From: Pseudomonadota bacterium
Lineage (GTDB): Bacteria > Chloroflexota > UBA5177
Assembly: GCA_021324655.1 (NCBI GenBank)
Contig: JAJPIP010000035.1
Coordinates: forward strand, 150,121-214,120
Reading direction: 5' to 3'
DNA: 64,000 bases
In this document: positions 32,020-41,158 of the stretch, piece after piece
Numbering within the stretch: position 1 is the stretch's first letter
Layout of the letters: each line of letters begins with the position of its first letter
Translations under genes and position numbers: made by a program
The notes under the pieces: generated by a model
Told to the model about the DNA's origin: nothing
The model's database searches: none
The model's input: the letters and a program-made list of their open reading frames with translations, nothing else

Positions 32020-34848
32020 TTAGCGGCGTTTGCGCTTCGCGGCGAGGAGGCGGCCGGCCGTCGAGTCCTCGGGCACGGTGTCACCGGCGGATTCGCGCGG
32101 CTTCTCTTCAGGTCGCCTCTTCGGCGCCGCTCCCTTGATGTTGAGACGGAGGGCGTCGGCGGGTGATGGCACGCGAGGTGGTGCGGACGATGCTGCTCGG
32201 GAGGTCGCGGCGGGCGTGGCGGAAGCGCGTCGAGCGCGGATGGTGCCAAGCGGAGCGACCGCCGGCTCGGCGGCGAGAGGAGCGGGACGGCGCGCGACCA
32301 CCGTCGCCCAGATAGCAGTCAGATCGTGCCGCGTCACGATCAGGCGACGCAGACCGATGTCGACGGGGAGGAGCAGGAGCGCCAGCAGAAAGAGCCAGTT
32401 CGCCAGGGGGTGCTGCGCGTTCACGCCGGGTAGATTGTCGGCCCAGACCGCCCCGGGAGCGGAGATAACACTGCCGCCGCCGGCCGCCGCAACAGACGCC
32501 AGGAACGGCAGGTTGGTACCGGTGGTGCGATACTCGGCCGGGTAGGGAATGTCCAGCCCGGCCTGGCCGGCGTCGGCGTGCCCCTGACCGTGCGCCGATA
32601 CCGAGACGATGTAGGCACCCTGGCCGGCGGCCAGGAAGGTACCGCGGAAGTGGCCCGGCGCCGCCGGCTGCAACTGCAGCGTCGACGTGTGGAGCGCCGG
32701 ATCGACCACGTGGGCGGTCACCGATGGATTCCCTCCCAGGGAGGGCGGCGTATCGACCTCGATCGTGCCCTGACCGTTCCCCGCTGCCGTCTGGACAAAG
32801 AGCTTACCGGCGGCCGCGTTGGGCAGGACCCAGGAGACGAGGTTGGACCAGAACCGTTGCGCCCCGGGTGCCCGCAGCCAGTCTTTCGTCCAGAGCCCGG
32901 CGGCGTCGCTGGTCCAGGCCACGGAGCGGCCCAGCCCAAATTGCCAGGCAGCCAGGACGGGATCGAGCTTCTTGCTGACCAGGACCATTTCGCCGGTCGG
33001 CTTGGGTGTGGTGGCGACGTAGCCATAGAGCGGTGGGACGCTGGTGAGGTCGCGCACCATCGGGTTGGCGGACAGCTCCTGCGGGTAGAACTTCCCCGTC
33101 ACGATGCCGGAGCGCGCGACGGTCCGGGCCTCACGGAGGAAGATAGAAGGGATCGCCGTGGGGTTGTCGCCGACGTAGTAGCGCCCTCCTCCCCACTTCG
33201 CGATGTCCCGCATCGTCGCCCAGTCATTGAAGCCCAGGCCGTTGGTCGCGACCGTCGAGACGGTGACGCCACCCGCCCGGATCCGTTTCACCAGAGCGGC
33301 GTACCCGGAGTCCTCGGCGTCGCCGTCTCCCAGCAGGATGATGTGCTTGACGCGAGTGGTCGTATGGCGCAGCGCCTCGTACGCCGCCTGCAGATCCGGC
33401 GCATAGCTCATCGGATCGCCGGGCTGCATGGTCTGGATGGCCTGATCGATGGCTGCCTTATTGCGAACATGCTGCAACGGCACGGCGAAGGAGCCGGTGC
33501 CCTCCGCGTCGTCCACGAGGATCTTGTCTTCCTCGGTCAGGAGATTGACCACACCCTCCCCGGCGCGCTTCGAGATGTTGACCTGGGTCTGCTCTTCCAG
33601 GCTTTCGATGATCAGCGCCACCGCGGCGCTGGGTAGATCTCGCCGCTTGGGCAGATCCATCTTCACCGGCAGCGCCGTCTCGAGAGGTGTCTGCCCGTAG
33701 CCGCCCAGACCGTACGATTCCTGTCCGCCGATCACCACCAATCCGTGCCCGAGATCGCGCACGTACGGCACGAGCTGCTGGAGGAAGGTGGGATCGAAGA
33801 GATCGGCCGGTGTATCGACGATCACGAGAGCGGCGTAGCGCTGCAGCCAATCCAGCGTCGACACGACGGCATCGGGTGTCATGAAGACGGCGTGGATACC
33901 GGTGGCTTTGAGGCTGGCCATGACATCTGCCGCCTCGCGCCGCGCCGCGGCCACCACCAGAACCTTCGGCGGACCTTGCACCTGTGAGTACGTGGAGCCG
34001 CTGTTGTTGGCGCTATCCGTATCGATCGCCGGCGTGATATCGACCCTGAAAGTGTGGAAGCCGGGACGCAGCGGGGCCTGATCGACGGTCAGGGTGGTGG
34101 CGCCGGGACGAAGGCGGACGCGGCGCGAGAGAACGAGCTGGTGATCGCGGTAAATATCGAGGCCGCCGGTCGTGGCGACTGTGGAATGGAGAGCGACCTG
34201 CAGCGAGAAGCGCTCTCCCTGGCGCAGATTGGACGGCGCTGTCACGCTGTCGACGCGCACCTCCGGACCGGCCGGTACGCGCACCGGAAATACATCGACA
34301 CGGATCCCCTCCGCGCGTAGCAGCCGAGCGGTGCCCAGCGCATCTCCCATGTTCTGCTGCCCGTCCGACAGCAGAACCACGCGCCGCCGGTATCCCGGCG
34401 GGAAGATGGCGGCGGCCAGATTGAGGCCTCCCTCCAGGTTGGTGTAGCTGGTGTCAAGAGAATTGGCGGTCTGGAAGCCGTCAAAGCCGGTGAGGGTGGA
34501 AGGTGGCTGCTCCACGGCAGCCTGCCGGCCGACCGCGATGATACCGGCCAGGGCGTCGCCGGGACGGTGTGCCAGGGCAGTGGCGATGGCGCTGCGCATC
34601 GTGCCCTGCTGGGCGGCGTCGCTCGCCGAGAGGTCGGAAACGAAGATCGTCGCCTCGCGATTCTGGGGCAGCGTGAGGGAGGCGCCGGCCAGTCCCAGGA
34701 CGACGGCGGCGACGAGGGCGAGGCGAACGGCCGTCGCTACTCGCAAGCGGCGGGGGGAGAGTCCGAGGTACCCCGACCGCGCCGTTCCGATAATGAACAC
34801 CGCCAGCGGGAGAAGCAGGATCAGCAGAAGTGGATTCGAGGTGGTCAT
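32020..34848 (-). CDS. Membrane-anchored VWA / glutamine-amidotransferase-like protein, 942 aa
   Basis: Last gene of the MoxR/VWA operon. Two N-terminal membrane helices (about 7-24 and 37-56) precede a VWA domain with an intact metal site DLSAS near residue 70. Then follow Ig-like segments, a GATase1-like domain (ALVIVDTPADLF... HGLVVIGGQESYGLGG, about 340-400), a further VWA-like half (IILLGDGDAEDSGYAALV) and a C-terminal helix (WLFLLALLLLPVDIG, about 835) with a basic disordered tail. The large middle part faces outward. ATG at 34848 is 1 nt from the stop of the preceding gene. Such proteins may assemble with MoxR-matured partners. Confidence 0.85.
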   Translation of the reverse strand: MTTSNPLLLILLLPLAVFIIGTARSGYLGLSPRRLRVATAVRLALVAAVVLGLAGASLTLPQNREATIFVSDLSASDAAQQGTMRSAIATALAHRPGDALAGIIAVGRQAAVEQPPSTLTGFDGFQTANSLDTSYTNLEGGLNLAAAIFPPGYRRRVVLLSDGQQNMGDALGTARLLRAEGIRVDVFPVRVPAGPEVRVDSVTAPSNLRQGERFSLQVALHSTVATTGGLDIYRDHQLVLSRRVRLRPGATTLTVDQAPLRPGFHTFRVDITPAIDTDSANNSGSTYSQVQGPPKVLVVAAARREAADVMASLKATGIHAVFMTPDAVVSTLDWLQRYAALVIVDTPADLFDPTFLQQLVPYVRDLGHGLVVIGGQESYGLGGYGQTPLETALPVKMDLPKRRDLPSAAVALIIESLEEQTQVNISKRAGEGVVNLLTEEDKILVDDAEGTGSFAVPLQHVRNKAAIDQAIQTMQPGDPMSYAPDLQAAYEALRHTTTRVKHIILLGDGDAEDSGYAALVKRIRAGGVTVSTVATNGLGFNDWATMRDIAKWGGGRYYVGDNPTAIPSIFLREARTVARSGIVTGKFYPQELSANPMVRDLTSVPPLYGYVATTPKPTGEMVLVSKKLDPVLAAWQFGLGRSVAWTSDAAGLWTKDWLRAPGAQRFWSNLVSWVLPNAAAGKLFVQTAAGNGQGTIEVDTPPSLGGNPSVTAHVVDPALHTSTLQLQPAAPGHFRGTFLAAGQGAYIVSVSAHGQGHADAGQAGLDIPYPAEYRTTGTNLPFLASVAAAGGGSVISAPGAVWADNLPGVNAQHPLANWLFLLALLLLPVDIGLRRLIVTRHDLTAIWATVVARRPAPLAAEPAVAPLGTIRARRASATPAATSRAASSAPPRVPSPADALRLNIKGAAPKRRPEEKPRESAGDTVPEDSTAGRLLAAKRKRR

Positions 34849-34849
34849 G

Positions 34850-36688
34850 TCAGCGCCGGAAGGAAAACCACCACTCGGCGGAGAGCGCTCCGAGGCCGAG
34901 CAGAGCAAACACCCAACCGAGGCTGACCGGGACATGCGTGGGGTGATCGGTCTGAGACGGCGATCCGCCAAGCCAGACCGTTGACGGACCGCTCGCCGGC
35001 GACGCACGCGGTGGGAAGAAGTTGACGGCGAAGGTCGCCGCGGCAGGGTGCGGACCGATCGCTCGCGCCGCATACAGTCCCGGCTCGCCGGTATCGGTGA
35101 ACGGAATCGAGGGAGACCGGAGAGTATCGGTGGTGCCGTCAGGGCGTCTTACCGCGATTGCCGTGGAGCCGGCCGGCGGCAGCAGATGGATGACGCCGCC
35201 GGCGGACAGATCCGCCGTATCCAGGACGAAGCCGGGCGCGAGGTAGCTCACGAGGTTCTGGATCAGGACCGGGAAGGAGAGACGCAGCGGCCAGTCGGAA
35301 TCCTGCAGGCGGAAGGTGGTCAGGGCATAGCGGGTGGTGCCGGACTGGCCGGCTGCGACCAGCGGTTCTCCGCCCGAGGAGATGACCGGTTGCAGCCATC
35401 CGGGCAGCGTAACGTGCCGGGCACGCGCGATATGGACGTCGCCGAGGCCGACATAGCGGCCGATGGCGGCAAGGGGGCCGGAGAGACCGGCCGGCGCCAG
35501 AGATAGTGGGCCGGGCAACTGCTCATCGCCCCAGCGGAGCGAGCCCATCCGGCCGGCGGGGGGACCGACAAAGAGAGACGGCGTGGAGGGGAGGGATGAG
35601 GGCAGCCAGCCGTCGAAGACCAGAAGGTCGTATCCGCGCGCCAGAGACGGACGATAGAGACTCGGCCGGACCGTGGCGAGACGAGCTGCCGGATCGATCG
35701 TCAGCGCCGTCTGCAGCAAGTAGTCACCGGCAGTAATGAGAAGGATGCGGCGGGGTGAGCCGAGCGGCACCACCGACCAGGCGTTCTTGTCGGCAGTCAC
35801 GTCGTCGTGGACGTCGAGAGCAGCCTGGAGAACACGCGCGCCGGGAGGGAGATCGTTCCAGAACAGGGTCTGCTGGGCGTTTGGTGCCAGCGTGAGCGGC
35901 CGGACATCGGCCAGACGCCCATCCACTGTCAGGGTCAGATCGGTCCTTTCGGTGCGGCGTCCAAAGTTCTGGACGCGGAGGATCGCGCTCGTCTCGGCGC
36001 CACCGGCTGCACTGAACGACACGATGCCCAGGTCGCGCAGCCGGCCACCGAGACGGCGAATCTCGACGGGGAAGTTGACGGCGAGGGGGAGGGGACCGAT
36101 GCCGCTCTCCCGGCTGGTCAGGACGACCACGCGATCCGCCTCGCCGGCGCGGGCAAGGGAGGAAGCGAGGCTCAGGGCGCCGAGAAAATTGGGTGCGCCG
36201 TTCTGCACCCTGAGGCGATCGATGGCGGCGTCGATCGCGCCGAGGTCGCTGCTCTGGCCGATGGCGAGGAACGGCTGGGTTCCCATGCCGATGACACTCA
36301 TCACATTGCCGTCGCCGATGGTGCGGGCCAGAGCGTGGGCCTCACGTTGCGCGGCAGCGAAGCGTGAAGGGGCGACATCACGGGCCTGCATGCCGAAAGA
36401 CTCGTCCACGATGACCACCAGATCGCCGGAATAGCGCTCCGTTCGGGAGAAGGCCGGCTGGGCCAGGGCGAAGACCAGGGCCAGAAGAGCCAGGATCTGG
36501 AGAATCAGGAGACGATTCGGACGAAGTCGCTGCCAGGGAGCATTGGCTTGCACATCCTGCAGAGCGCGCTCCCAGAGGAAGGTGGTGGGGACGACGACAT
36601 CACGCCGGCGCAGCTTGAGGATGTACATGGCCACGATCGGCGCCGCGATAAGTGTGAGAGCCAGGGCGACCGGGGCCAGCAGGATCAT
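34850..36688 (-). CDS. BatA-type membrane protein with VWA domain, 612 aa
   Basis: BatA N-terminal helices (LLAPVALALTLIAAPIVAMYIL and LILQILALLALVFALAQPAF) flank the loop MYILKLRRRDVVVPTTFLW. A VWA domain from about residue 88 has a degenerate metal site, DESFG instead of DxSxS. Ig-like and beta-rich regions follow, a GATase-like stretch (YDLLVFDGWLPSSLP), and a C-terminal helix VSLGWVFALLGLGALSAEWWF. It overlaps the DUF58 gene by 4 nt. In known Bat loci such proteins work with MoxR in envelope stress tolerance; here that is inference. Confidence 0.87.
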   Translation of the reverse strand: MILLAPVALALTLIAAPIVAMYILKLRRRDVVVPTTFLWERALQDVQANAPWQRLRPNRLLILQILALLALVFALAQPAFSRTERYSGDLVVIVDESFGMQARDVAPSRFAAAQREAHALARTIGDGNVMSVIGMGTQPFLAIGQSSDLGAIDAAIDRLRVQNGAPNFLGALSLASSLARAGEADRVVVLTSRESGIGPLPLAVNFPVEIRRLGGRLRDLGIVSFSAAGGAETSAILRVQNFGRRTERTDLTLTVDGRLADVRPLTLAPNAQQTLFWNDLPPGARVLQAALDVHDDVTADKNAWSVVPLGSPRRILLITAGDYLLQTALTIDPAARLATVRPSLYRPSLARGYDLLVFDGWLPSSLPSTPSLFVGPPAGRMGSLRWGDEQLPGPLSLAPAGLSGPLAAIGRYVGLGDVHIARARHVTLPGWLQPVISSGGEPLVAAGQSGTTRYALTTFRLQDSDWPLRLSFPVLIQNLVSYLAPGFVLDTADLSAGGVIHLLPPAGSTAIAVRRPDGTTDTLRSPSIPFTDTGEPGLYAARAIGPHPAAATFAVNFFPPRASPASGPSTVWLGGSPSQTDHPTHVPVSLGWVFALLGLGALSAEWWFSFRR

Positions 36689-37593
36689 GCGCCGATCATC
36701 CGGGCGGTACGGAGAGCGCGCAGAGCCTCGGAGTCGACGGGAATGTCGCTGGAGATCTGGAGGTGGGCGATACCCTGCCGGCGGCAGAACGCGCGGACAG
36801 CGTCCAGGTGGGCGTCGAGCGCCTCGTGGTAGCGCTTCAGGAGGCGTGGTGACGTCGTGATCTCAACCTCGCGGCCGGTCTCGCTGTCGCGCAGCTTCCA
36901 GTCGCCGCGTAGACCCGGCGCGATCTCCTCGGGGGAAAGGATCTGCACCACGTTGACCTCCTGGCCGGCGCCTCGCAGCGCCTGCAACCCGGCCTGCCAA
37001 TCGGTATCGGTCATCAGGTCGGACAACACCACGGCGATGCCTGATCCCATCTGCATCCGTGCGTGCCGCTGCAGCGCCGCAAAGTCGGTCGGACCGTCAG
37101 GGGACCCGGCGATCGCGGCGATGGACCGCCAGACCAACGGAATCGAGGCTGTTCCACCGCGGGCCGGAAAGTAGCGGTCGACCCGGTCGCCCCAGCCGGC
37201 GACGGCCACGCGGTCATCGTTGTGCAGGCCGATGTAGGTGAGGATGGCGGCGAGCCGGGCGGCGGTCAACAATTTGGACGGAGATCCGAATGCCATGGAG
37301 CGTGAGTGATCGAGAAAGACGGTCAGGGTGGTCATTTCCTCGGCACGGTAGAGGCGGAGAAAGAGGCGATCGAGCCGGGCGAACGTGTTCCAATCGATGC
37401 GGCGGAAGTCATCCCCCGGCGAGTACTCACGGAAATCGGCGAACTCGACAGAGGAGCCCCGGCGGGGAGAGCGGCGCGGGCCCGCCTGCGCGCCGATCAG
37501 CGATCGACGGTTGAGGAGAGCGAGCTGCTCCAGCCTCTTGAGGAAGGCCCCATCGAAGCCGAAGTAGTCGGCCGGCGCGGGTTCAGCGGCCAT
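36685..37593 (-). CDS. DUF58 domain protein, 302 aa
   Basis: Cytoplasmic VWA-fold partner of MoxR. The DUF58 signature GDDFRRIDWNTFARLDRLFLR and the following VFLDHSRSM (a DxSxS-like metal site, D-H-S-R-S) are clear; VLSDLMTDTDW completes the fold. It lies between moxR-like (15-nt gap) and the BatA-like gene (4-nt overlap), the order usually found in MoxR operons. Confidence 0.93.
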   Translation of the reverse strand: MAAEPAPADYFGFDGAFLKRLEQLALLNRRSLIGAQAGPRRSPRRGSSVEFADFREYSPGDDFRRIDWNTFARLDRLFLRLYRAEEMTTLTVFLDHSRSMAFGSPSKLLTAARLAAILTYIGLHNDDRVAVAGWGDRVDRYFPARGGTASIPLVWRSIAAIAGSPDGPTDFAALQRHARMQMGSGIAVVLSDLMTDTDWQAGLQALRGAGQEVNVVQILSPEEIAPGLRGDWKLRDSETGREVEITTSPRLLKRYHEALDAHLDAVRAFCRRQGIAHLQISSDIPVDSEALRALRTARMIGA

Positions 37594-37608
37594 GTGGGCA
37601 CGTGTCCA

Positions 37609-38619
37609 TCAGGGCACGGGAACCTCGTCGAGGACCCGTCCGACGATTGTTTCCGTGGTCAACCCCTCGGCCATGCCCTCGAAGTTCAGGAGGAGGCGGT
37701 GTCGCAGCACCGGATAGGCGAGGGCACGGAGGTCCTCGATGGAGACGTTGTAGCGGCCCTCCATCAGAGCGCGCACTTGCGCCCCCGTCGCCAGCGCCTG
37801 CAGTCCCCGCGGACTGGCGCCACCCGAGACAAACTGCCGGACCATCTCGACCGAGGAGGACGCGGGATGCGTGGCGATGATGAGCGCGATGGCATAGTCG
37901 CGCACCGGATCGGCGATGGGGACGGAGCGGGCAACGGTCCCCATCTCGATGAGCTGGGTGCCGTCCACGACCGGCTGGACAATGGGCGCGGATCCGATGG
38001 TCTGGTCCAGGATGCCGCGCAGCACATCCGCACCGGGAAACGGCACCAGTACTTTGAAGAGGAAGCGGTCGAGCTGCGCCTCGGGTAGGGGATAGGTACC
38101 TTCCTGCTCCAGGGGATTCTGCGTGGCCAGGACGAAGAACGGCTCGGGCAGCCGGTGGGTATCGTTGCCGACGGTCACGGTATGCTCCTGCATCGCCTCG
38201 AGCAACGCGCTCTGCGTTTTCGGCGTGGCCCGGTTAATCTCATCGGCCAGGACCAGATGGGCGAAGAGTGGACCCTGGCGGAAGCTGAAGGAGCGGCGGC
38301 CGCTCTCGTCCTCCCGGAGGATCGTGGTGCCGGTGATATCCGCCGGCATCAGATCCGGCGTGAACTGGACGCGCGAGAAGGACAGATTGAGAGCGGCGCC
38401 GAGGGTCCGCACCAGCAACGTCTTGCCCAGCCCGGGCACGCCCTCCAGGAGTACATGCCCTCCGGCCAGCAGGGCAATGATCGTCTCGCGCACCACGGCC
38501 TCCTGGCCGATCACCACCGACTGCACGGACGCTTCCAGACGCCGCGCGTTCACCGTGAAGCGGGTGACGGCCGCGACATCGATCTCCGGATGTTCGGGCA
38601 GCGTCTGGATGTCGGTCAT
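37609..38619 (-). CDS. MoxR-family AAA+ ATPase, 336 aa
   Basis: Chaperone-like ATPase thought to help mature VWA-domain partners or insert metal. Walker A GVPGLGKT, Walker B LVLADEIN, sensor 1 FVLATQNPLEQEGTYPLPEAQLDRF with arginine finger, and a C-terminal lid. ATG at 38619 is 13 nt from the stop of the Gly-rich gene upstream. It is the only AAA+ gene of the operon, so all VWA proteins here are candidate clients. Confidence 0.95.
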   Translation of the reverse strand: MTDIQTLPEHPEIDVAAVTRFTVNARRLEASVQSVVIGQEAVVRETIIALLAGGHVLLEGVPGLGKTLLVRTLGAALNLSFSRVQFTPDLMPADITGTTILREDESGRRSFSFRQGPLFAHLVLADEINRATPKTQSALLEAMQEHTVTVGNDTHRLPEPFFVLATQNPLEQEGTYPLPEAQLDRFLFKVLVPFPGADVLRGILDQTIGSAPIVQPVVDGTQLIEMGTVARSVPIADPVRDYAIALIIATHPASSSVEMVRQFVSGGASPRGLQALATGAQVRALMEGRYNVSIEDLRALAYPVLRHRLLLNFEGMAEGLTTETIVGRVLDEVPVP

Positions 38620-38632
38620 GAATCCTCTCTTG

Positions 38633-40258
38633 TCAGTGGGAGATAGCGGAGAAATAGCTCCGCACTTCGGCCCGGAGGCTCGGGGGCAATGACGAGTGAT
38701 CGAGGGCGGTGCGCGCGGTATGGGCGTACTGGTTGACGACCACTGTATACGGAACGCTGGCGCCAGGAAGAGGAGCGCCGTTGGGTCCGGTCAGAATCGT
38801 GTGCGGACCGGAGTGGGGGCGTTGCGGAATGTAGACGTGACTGGCCGCGTAGCGCCCCTGACCCTGCGGTCCGCTGCCACCCCTGCCGCCACCGATGCCG
38901 TGTCCCCCCGTTCCACCACGACCCGACCCCGAGCCGCTGCCGTGACCCGATCCGGCACCATGGCCTGCGCCGTTCCCCTGCCCCGCGCCACGGCCATGGC
39001 CGGATCCCTGCCCGGAGCCGGAACCTTTCCCGGCGCCCTGACCACCGCGCCCGTTCCCACCGCTTCTCTGCCCTCCAGTCCCCGGTCCCTGTCCCAGGGC
39101 GGTGACCGGGCCCGATTGGCTCGTCAACCCGCTGATGGCGTTCTTCAGAGAATCGAGTGACGAGGCGGCGGCGAGCGCGCGGCGGCGCGCCATCGAAGCG
39201 GCCGGTGACTGGGAGAGAGCTTGTGCCGCACTGCGGAGCGCGCTCTGCGCCAACGGTTGATCGTTGTAGCCGAGGGCAGAGGCGGCGGCATGCAGAGCGG
39301 AGCGCAGGGTGTTATCGGCGGTGTTGTTGGCGGCGCGGGCGAGCGCGCTTGCCAACGCGGCCCGCTGAGACGGAGTCATGTGAGGGAGGGAGGACGCCAG
39401 ACGTTGCAGCGCCCGGGCGAGAGCAGCATCGGAGCTGTGGGCCGATAACAGTTGCCGCCGCTCGGCCGGCGTCAGCAGATGTTGCAGCGCCTGCCCCGCC
39501 GCCCTGGCGGCGAATGGACTGATGGGATGCTGCGTGGCGGCGAGCCGATGCAGCTGCTGCTGGGTGGCCGAGATAGCACGGAGGGCGGAGCGGCGATTCG
39601 GGCTCCTGAGAAGCCGGCGCTGCAGGTGCATGAGAGCGAGCGCCAGGGCGTGTAGTGCCGGGTTTCGGCGCTGCTGCAGCGTGAGCCCTTGCTGGGCGCG
39701 ACGCGTAATGGCGGGAACCTGGGTGACCACCGTGTGCCGCAGGCGATTGCTGCCGGTGCCCGCCACGGTCGAGGCGCGCGAGACGGGCTGGGGCAGGAAA
39801 AGCAGGATCAAAAGCAGGAGGAGCACCCCGGCGGCGGCGCCGGCCTCGCGGGCAGGAATGCCGAGGCGATTGCTGTCGGTCAAGCGAAGCCCGGCGATGC
39901 GCTGGAACGTGTCTTCGCGCTGCAACGCCGGCAAAGCGGTCTGCGCCGTGGAGAGCTGGAGCGCTGTGGTCACGCGGTCGTGCAGGCCGAAGTGACGGTC
40001 AACGGCATGCGCCGCATCGGCCCATCTCGGCCAGGCTCGCACGGCCAGCGCGGCCCCGATGGCTGCTCCGAGGACGGGCAGGGAGACTGGAAGGGCAAGC
40101 GGAGTGGGTAGACCAAGCCTCGCCGCACCCAGCAGGATTACTCCCGCGGCACCGCCCGCCCCCACCCCGCGGACCATGCCACGGGAGAGCCGTGCGAGGC
40201 CGAGGCGCAGGCGCACCGGGGAGAGCACAGTGGCGGCATCAAAGGCGGACGACGCCAT
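38633..40258 (-). CDS. Membrane protein with Gly/Ser/His-rich tract, 541 aa
   Basis: Not recognised. Two hydrophobic regions near the N-terminus (about 28-90) and one near residue 150 (AGVLLLLLILLFLP) bracket a cytoplasmic helical stretch HAVDRHFGLHDRVTTALQL. A long Ala/Leu/Gln-rich helical region (about 200-390) with repeated ALQ.L motifs follows, then a low-complexity GSGSGQGSGHGRGAG-type tract (about 393-470) and a short ordered tail (SGPHTILTGPNGAPLPG) ending in a helix. The first part resembles the DUF4175-like proteins that accompany MoxR operons in other phyla, but this is a guess. Confidence 0.7.
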   Translation of the reverse strand: MASSAFDAATVLSPVRLRLGLARLSRGMVRGVGAGGAAGVILLGAARLGLPTPLALPVSLPVLGAAIGAALAVRAWPRWADAAHAVDRHFGLHDRVTTALQLSTAQTALPALQREDTFQRIAGLRLTDSNRLGIPAREAGAAAGVLLLLLILLFLPQPVSRASTVAGTGSNRLRHTVVTQVPAITRRAQQGLTLQQRRNPALHALALALMHLQRRLLRSPNRRSALRAISATQQQLHRLAATQHPISPFAARAAGQALQHLLTPAERRQLLSAHSSDAALARALQRLASSLPHMTPSQRAALASALARAANNTADNTLRSALHAAASALGYNDQPLAQSALRSAAQALSQSPAASMARRRALAAASSLDSLKNAISGLTSQSGPVTALGQGPGTGGQRSGGNGRGGQGAGKGSGSGQGSGHGRGAGQGNGAGHGAGSGHGSGSGSGRGGTGGHGIGGGRGGSGPQGQGRYAASHVYIPQRPHSGPHTILTGPNGAPLPGASVPYTVVVNQYAHTARTALDHSSLPPSLRAEVRSYFSAISH

Positions 40259-40267
40259 GAGAACCTG

Positions 40268-41158
40268 CTACGTCCCCTCGGTGCGAAGCCAGCGTGGTGA
40301 GGAGCGAACCAGCGCGGCGGTCAGCAGGAAGAGCACCGCGGAGATGAGGATTGCCAGCAGGCAGAAGGCGCCCCACAGCGGCATGGTGACGTGCAGTCCG
40401 AAAGCATGGTGGATCTGACCGATGCCGTCCAGCACCGTGCCGCCGGTCGTATTGGGCAGGGCGGAGAGCAGGGCGATCAACGGATCAATCTGGGCGAGGG
40501 GAGTGAGCGGCGGCACGATGGGACCGTTCGGGCCGAATTGCGGCCGTGTCGGCTGTTCCAGGTAGATGGTGAACAGTCCGATGCCGACGCTGATGGCCAG
40601 GGCGACGATATTACTGATCACCATCGAGGCAGCAACGCGGCGTGTCAGCGCAGAAATGAAGAGGCTGGACATACCGAGCAGCAGGACAGTGGCCAGAAAG
40701 ACGACATAGGTGTGCAGGATGTCATCGGGGGCCACGCCACCGAAGAGAAAGACGAGGCTGAACAGCGGCAGCGAGCCGAAGATCAGGAGGAGGTTGAAGG
40801 CCAGCCCGGCGACGAGCTTGCCCCAGACGATGCCGAACGAGGAGAGATGCGTCACGCGCAGTAGATCCCAGGTTTGCCTCTGCCGCTCCCCGCTGATCGC
40901 GCTCGCCGTGGTGGCGGGCGTGACGAAGAGGATGAGCAAGAGCTGGAAGATACAGAGTACCTCGTACAGCTGGAGACCGGCCTGCGAGGATTGGCCGGCG
41001 GCGGAGGGGCCGACCTGCTGCACCAGCACGGCGATGGCGATGATGCCGAGCACGGCCATGTAGCCCATGAGGACGGCGATCGAGCGCCAGCCGCGCATGC
41101 GCGTGCGCAGCTCTTTGTCGATGACGGAGTTGTAGACGATGCCCCGCGCCCGAATCAT
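40268..41158 (-). CDS. ABC-2-type transporter permease, 296 aa
   Basis: Six hydrophobic helices in the ABC-2 arrangement: an N-terminal helix after RTRMRGWRSIAVLMGYMAVL, a large outward loop, and ISGERQRQTWDLLRVTHLSS, the amphipathic coupling segment typical of GldF/NatB-type exporters, followed by four helices. It partners the ATPase whose stop overlaps its start by one base. It is next to the Gly-rich membrane protein in the same operon. Exported substrate unknown. Confidence 0.88.
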   Translation of the reverse strand: MIRARGIVYNSVIDKELRTRMRGWRSIAVLMGYMAVLGIIAIAVLVQQVGPSAAGQSSQAGLQLYEVLCIFQLLLILFVTPATTASAISGERQRQTWDLLRVTHLSSFGIVWGKLVAGLAFNLLLIFGSLPLFSLVFLFGGVAPDDILHTYVVFLATVLLLGMSSLFISALTRRVAASMVISNIVALAISVGIGLFTIYLEQPTRPQFGPNGPIVPPLTPLAQIDPLIALLSALPNTTGGTVLDGIGQIHHAFGLHVTMPLWGAFCLLAILISAVLFLLTAALVRSSPRWLRTEGT

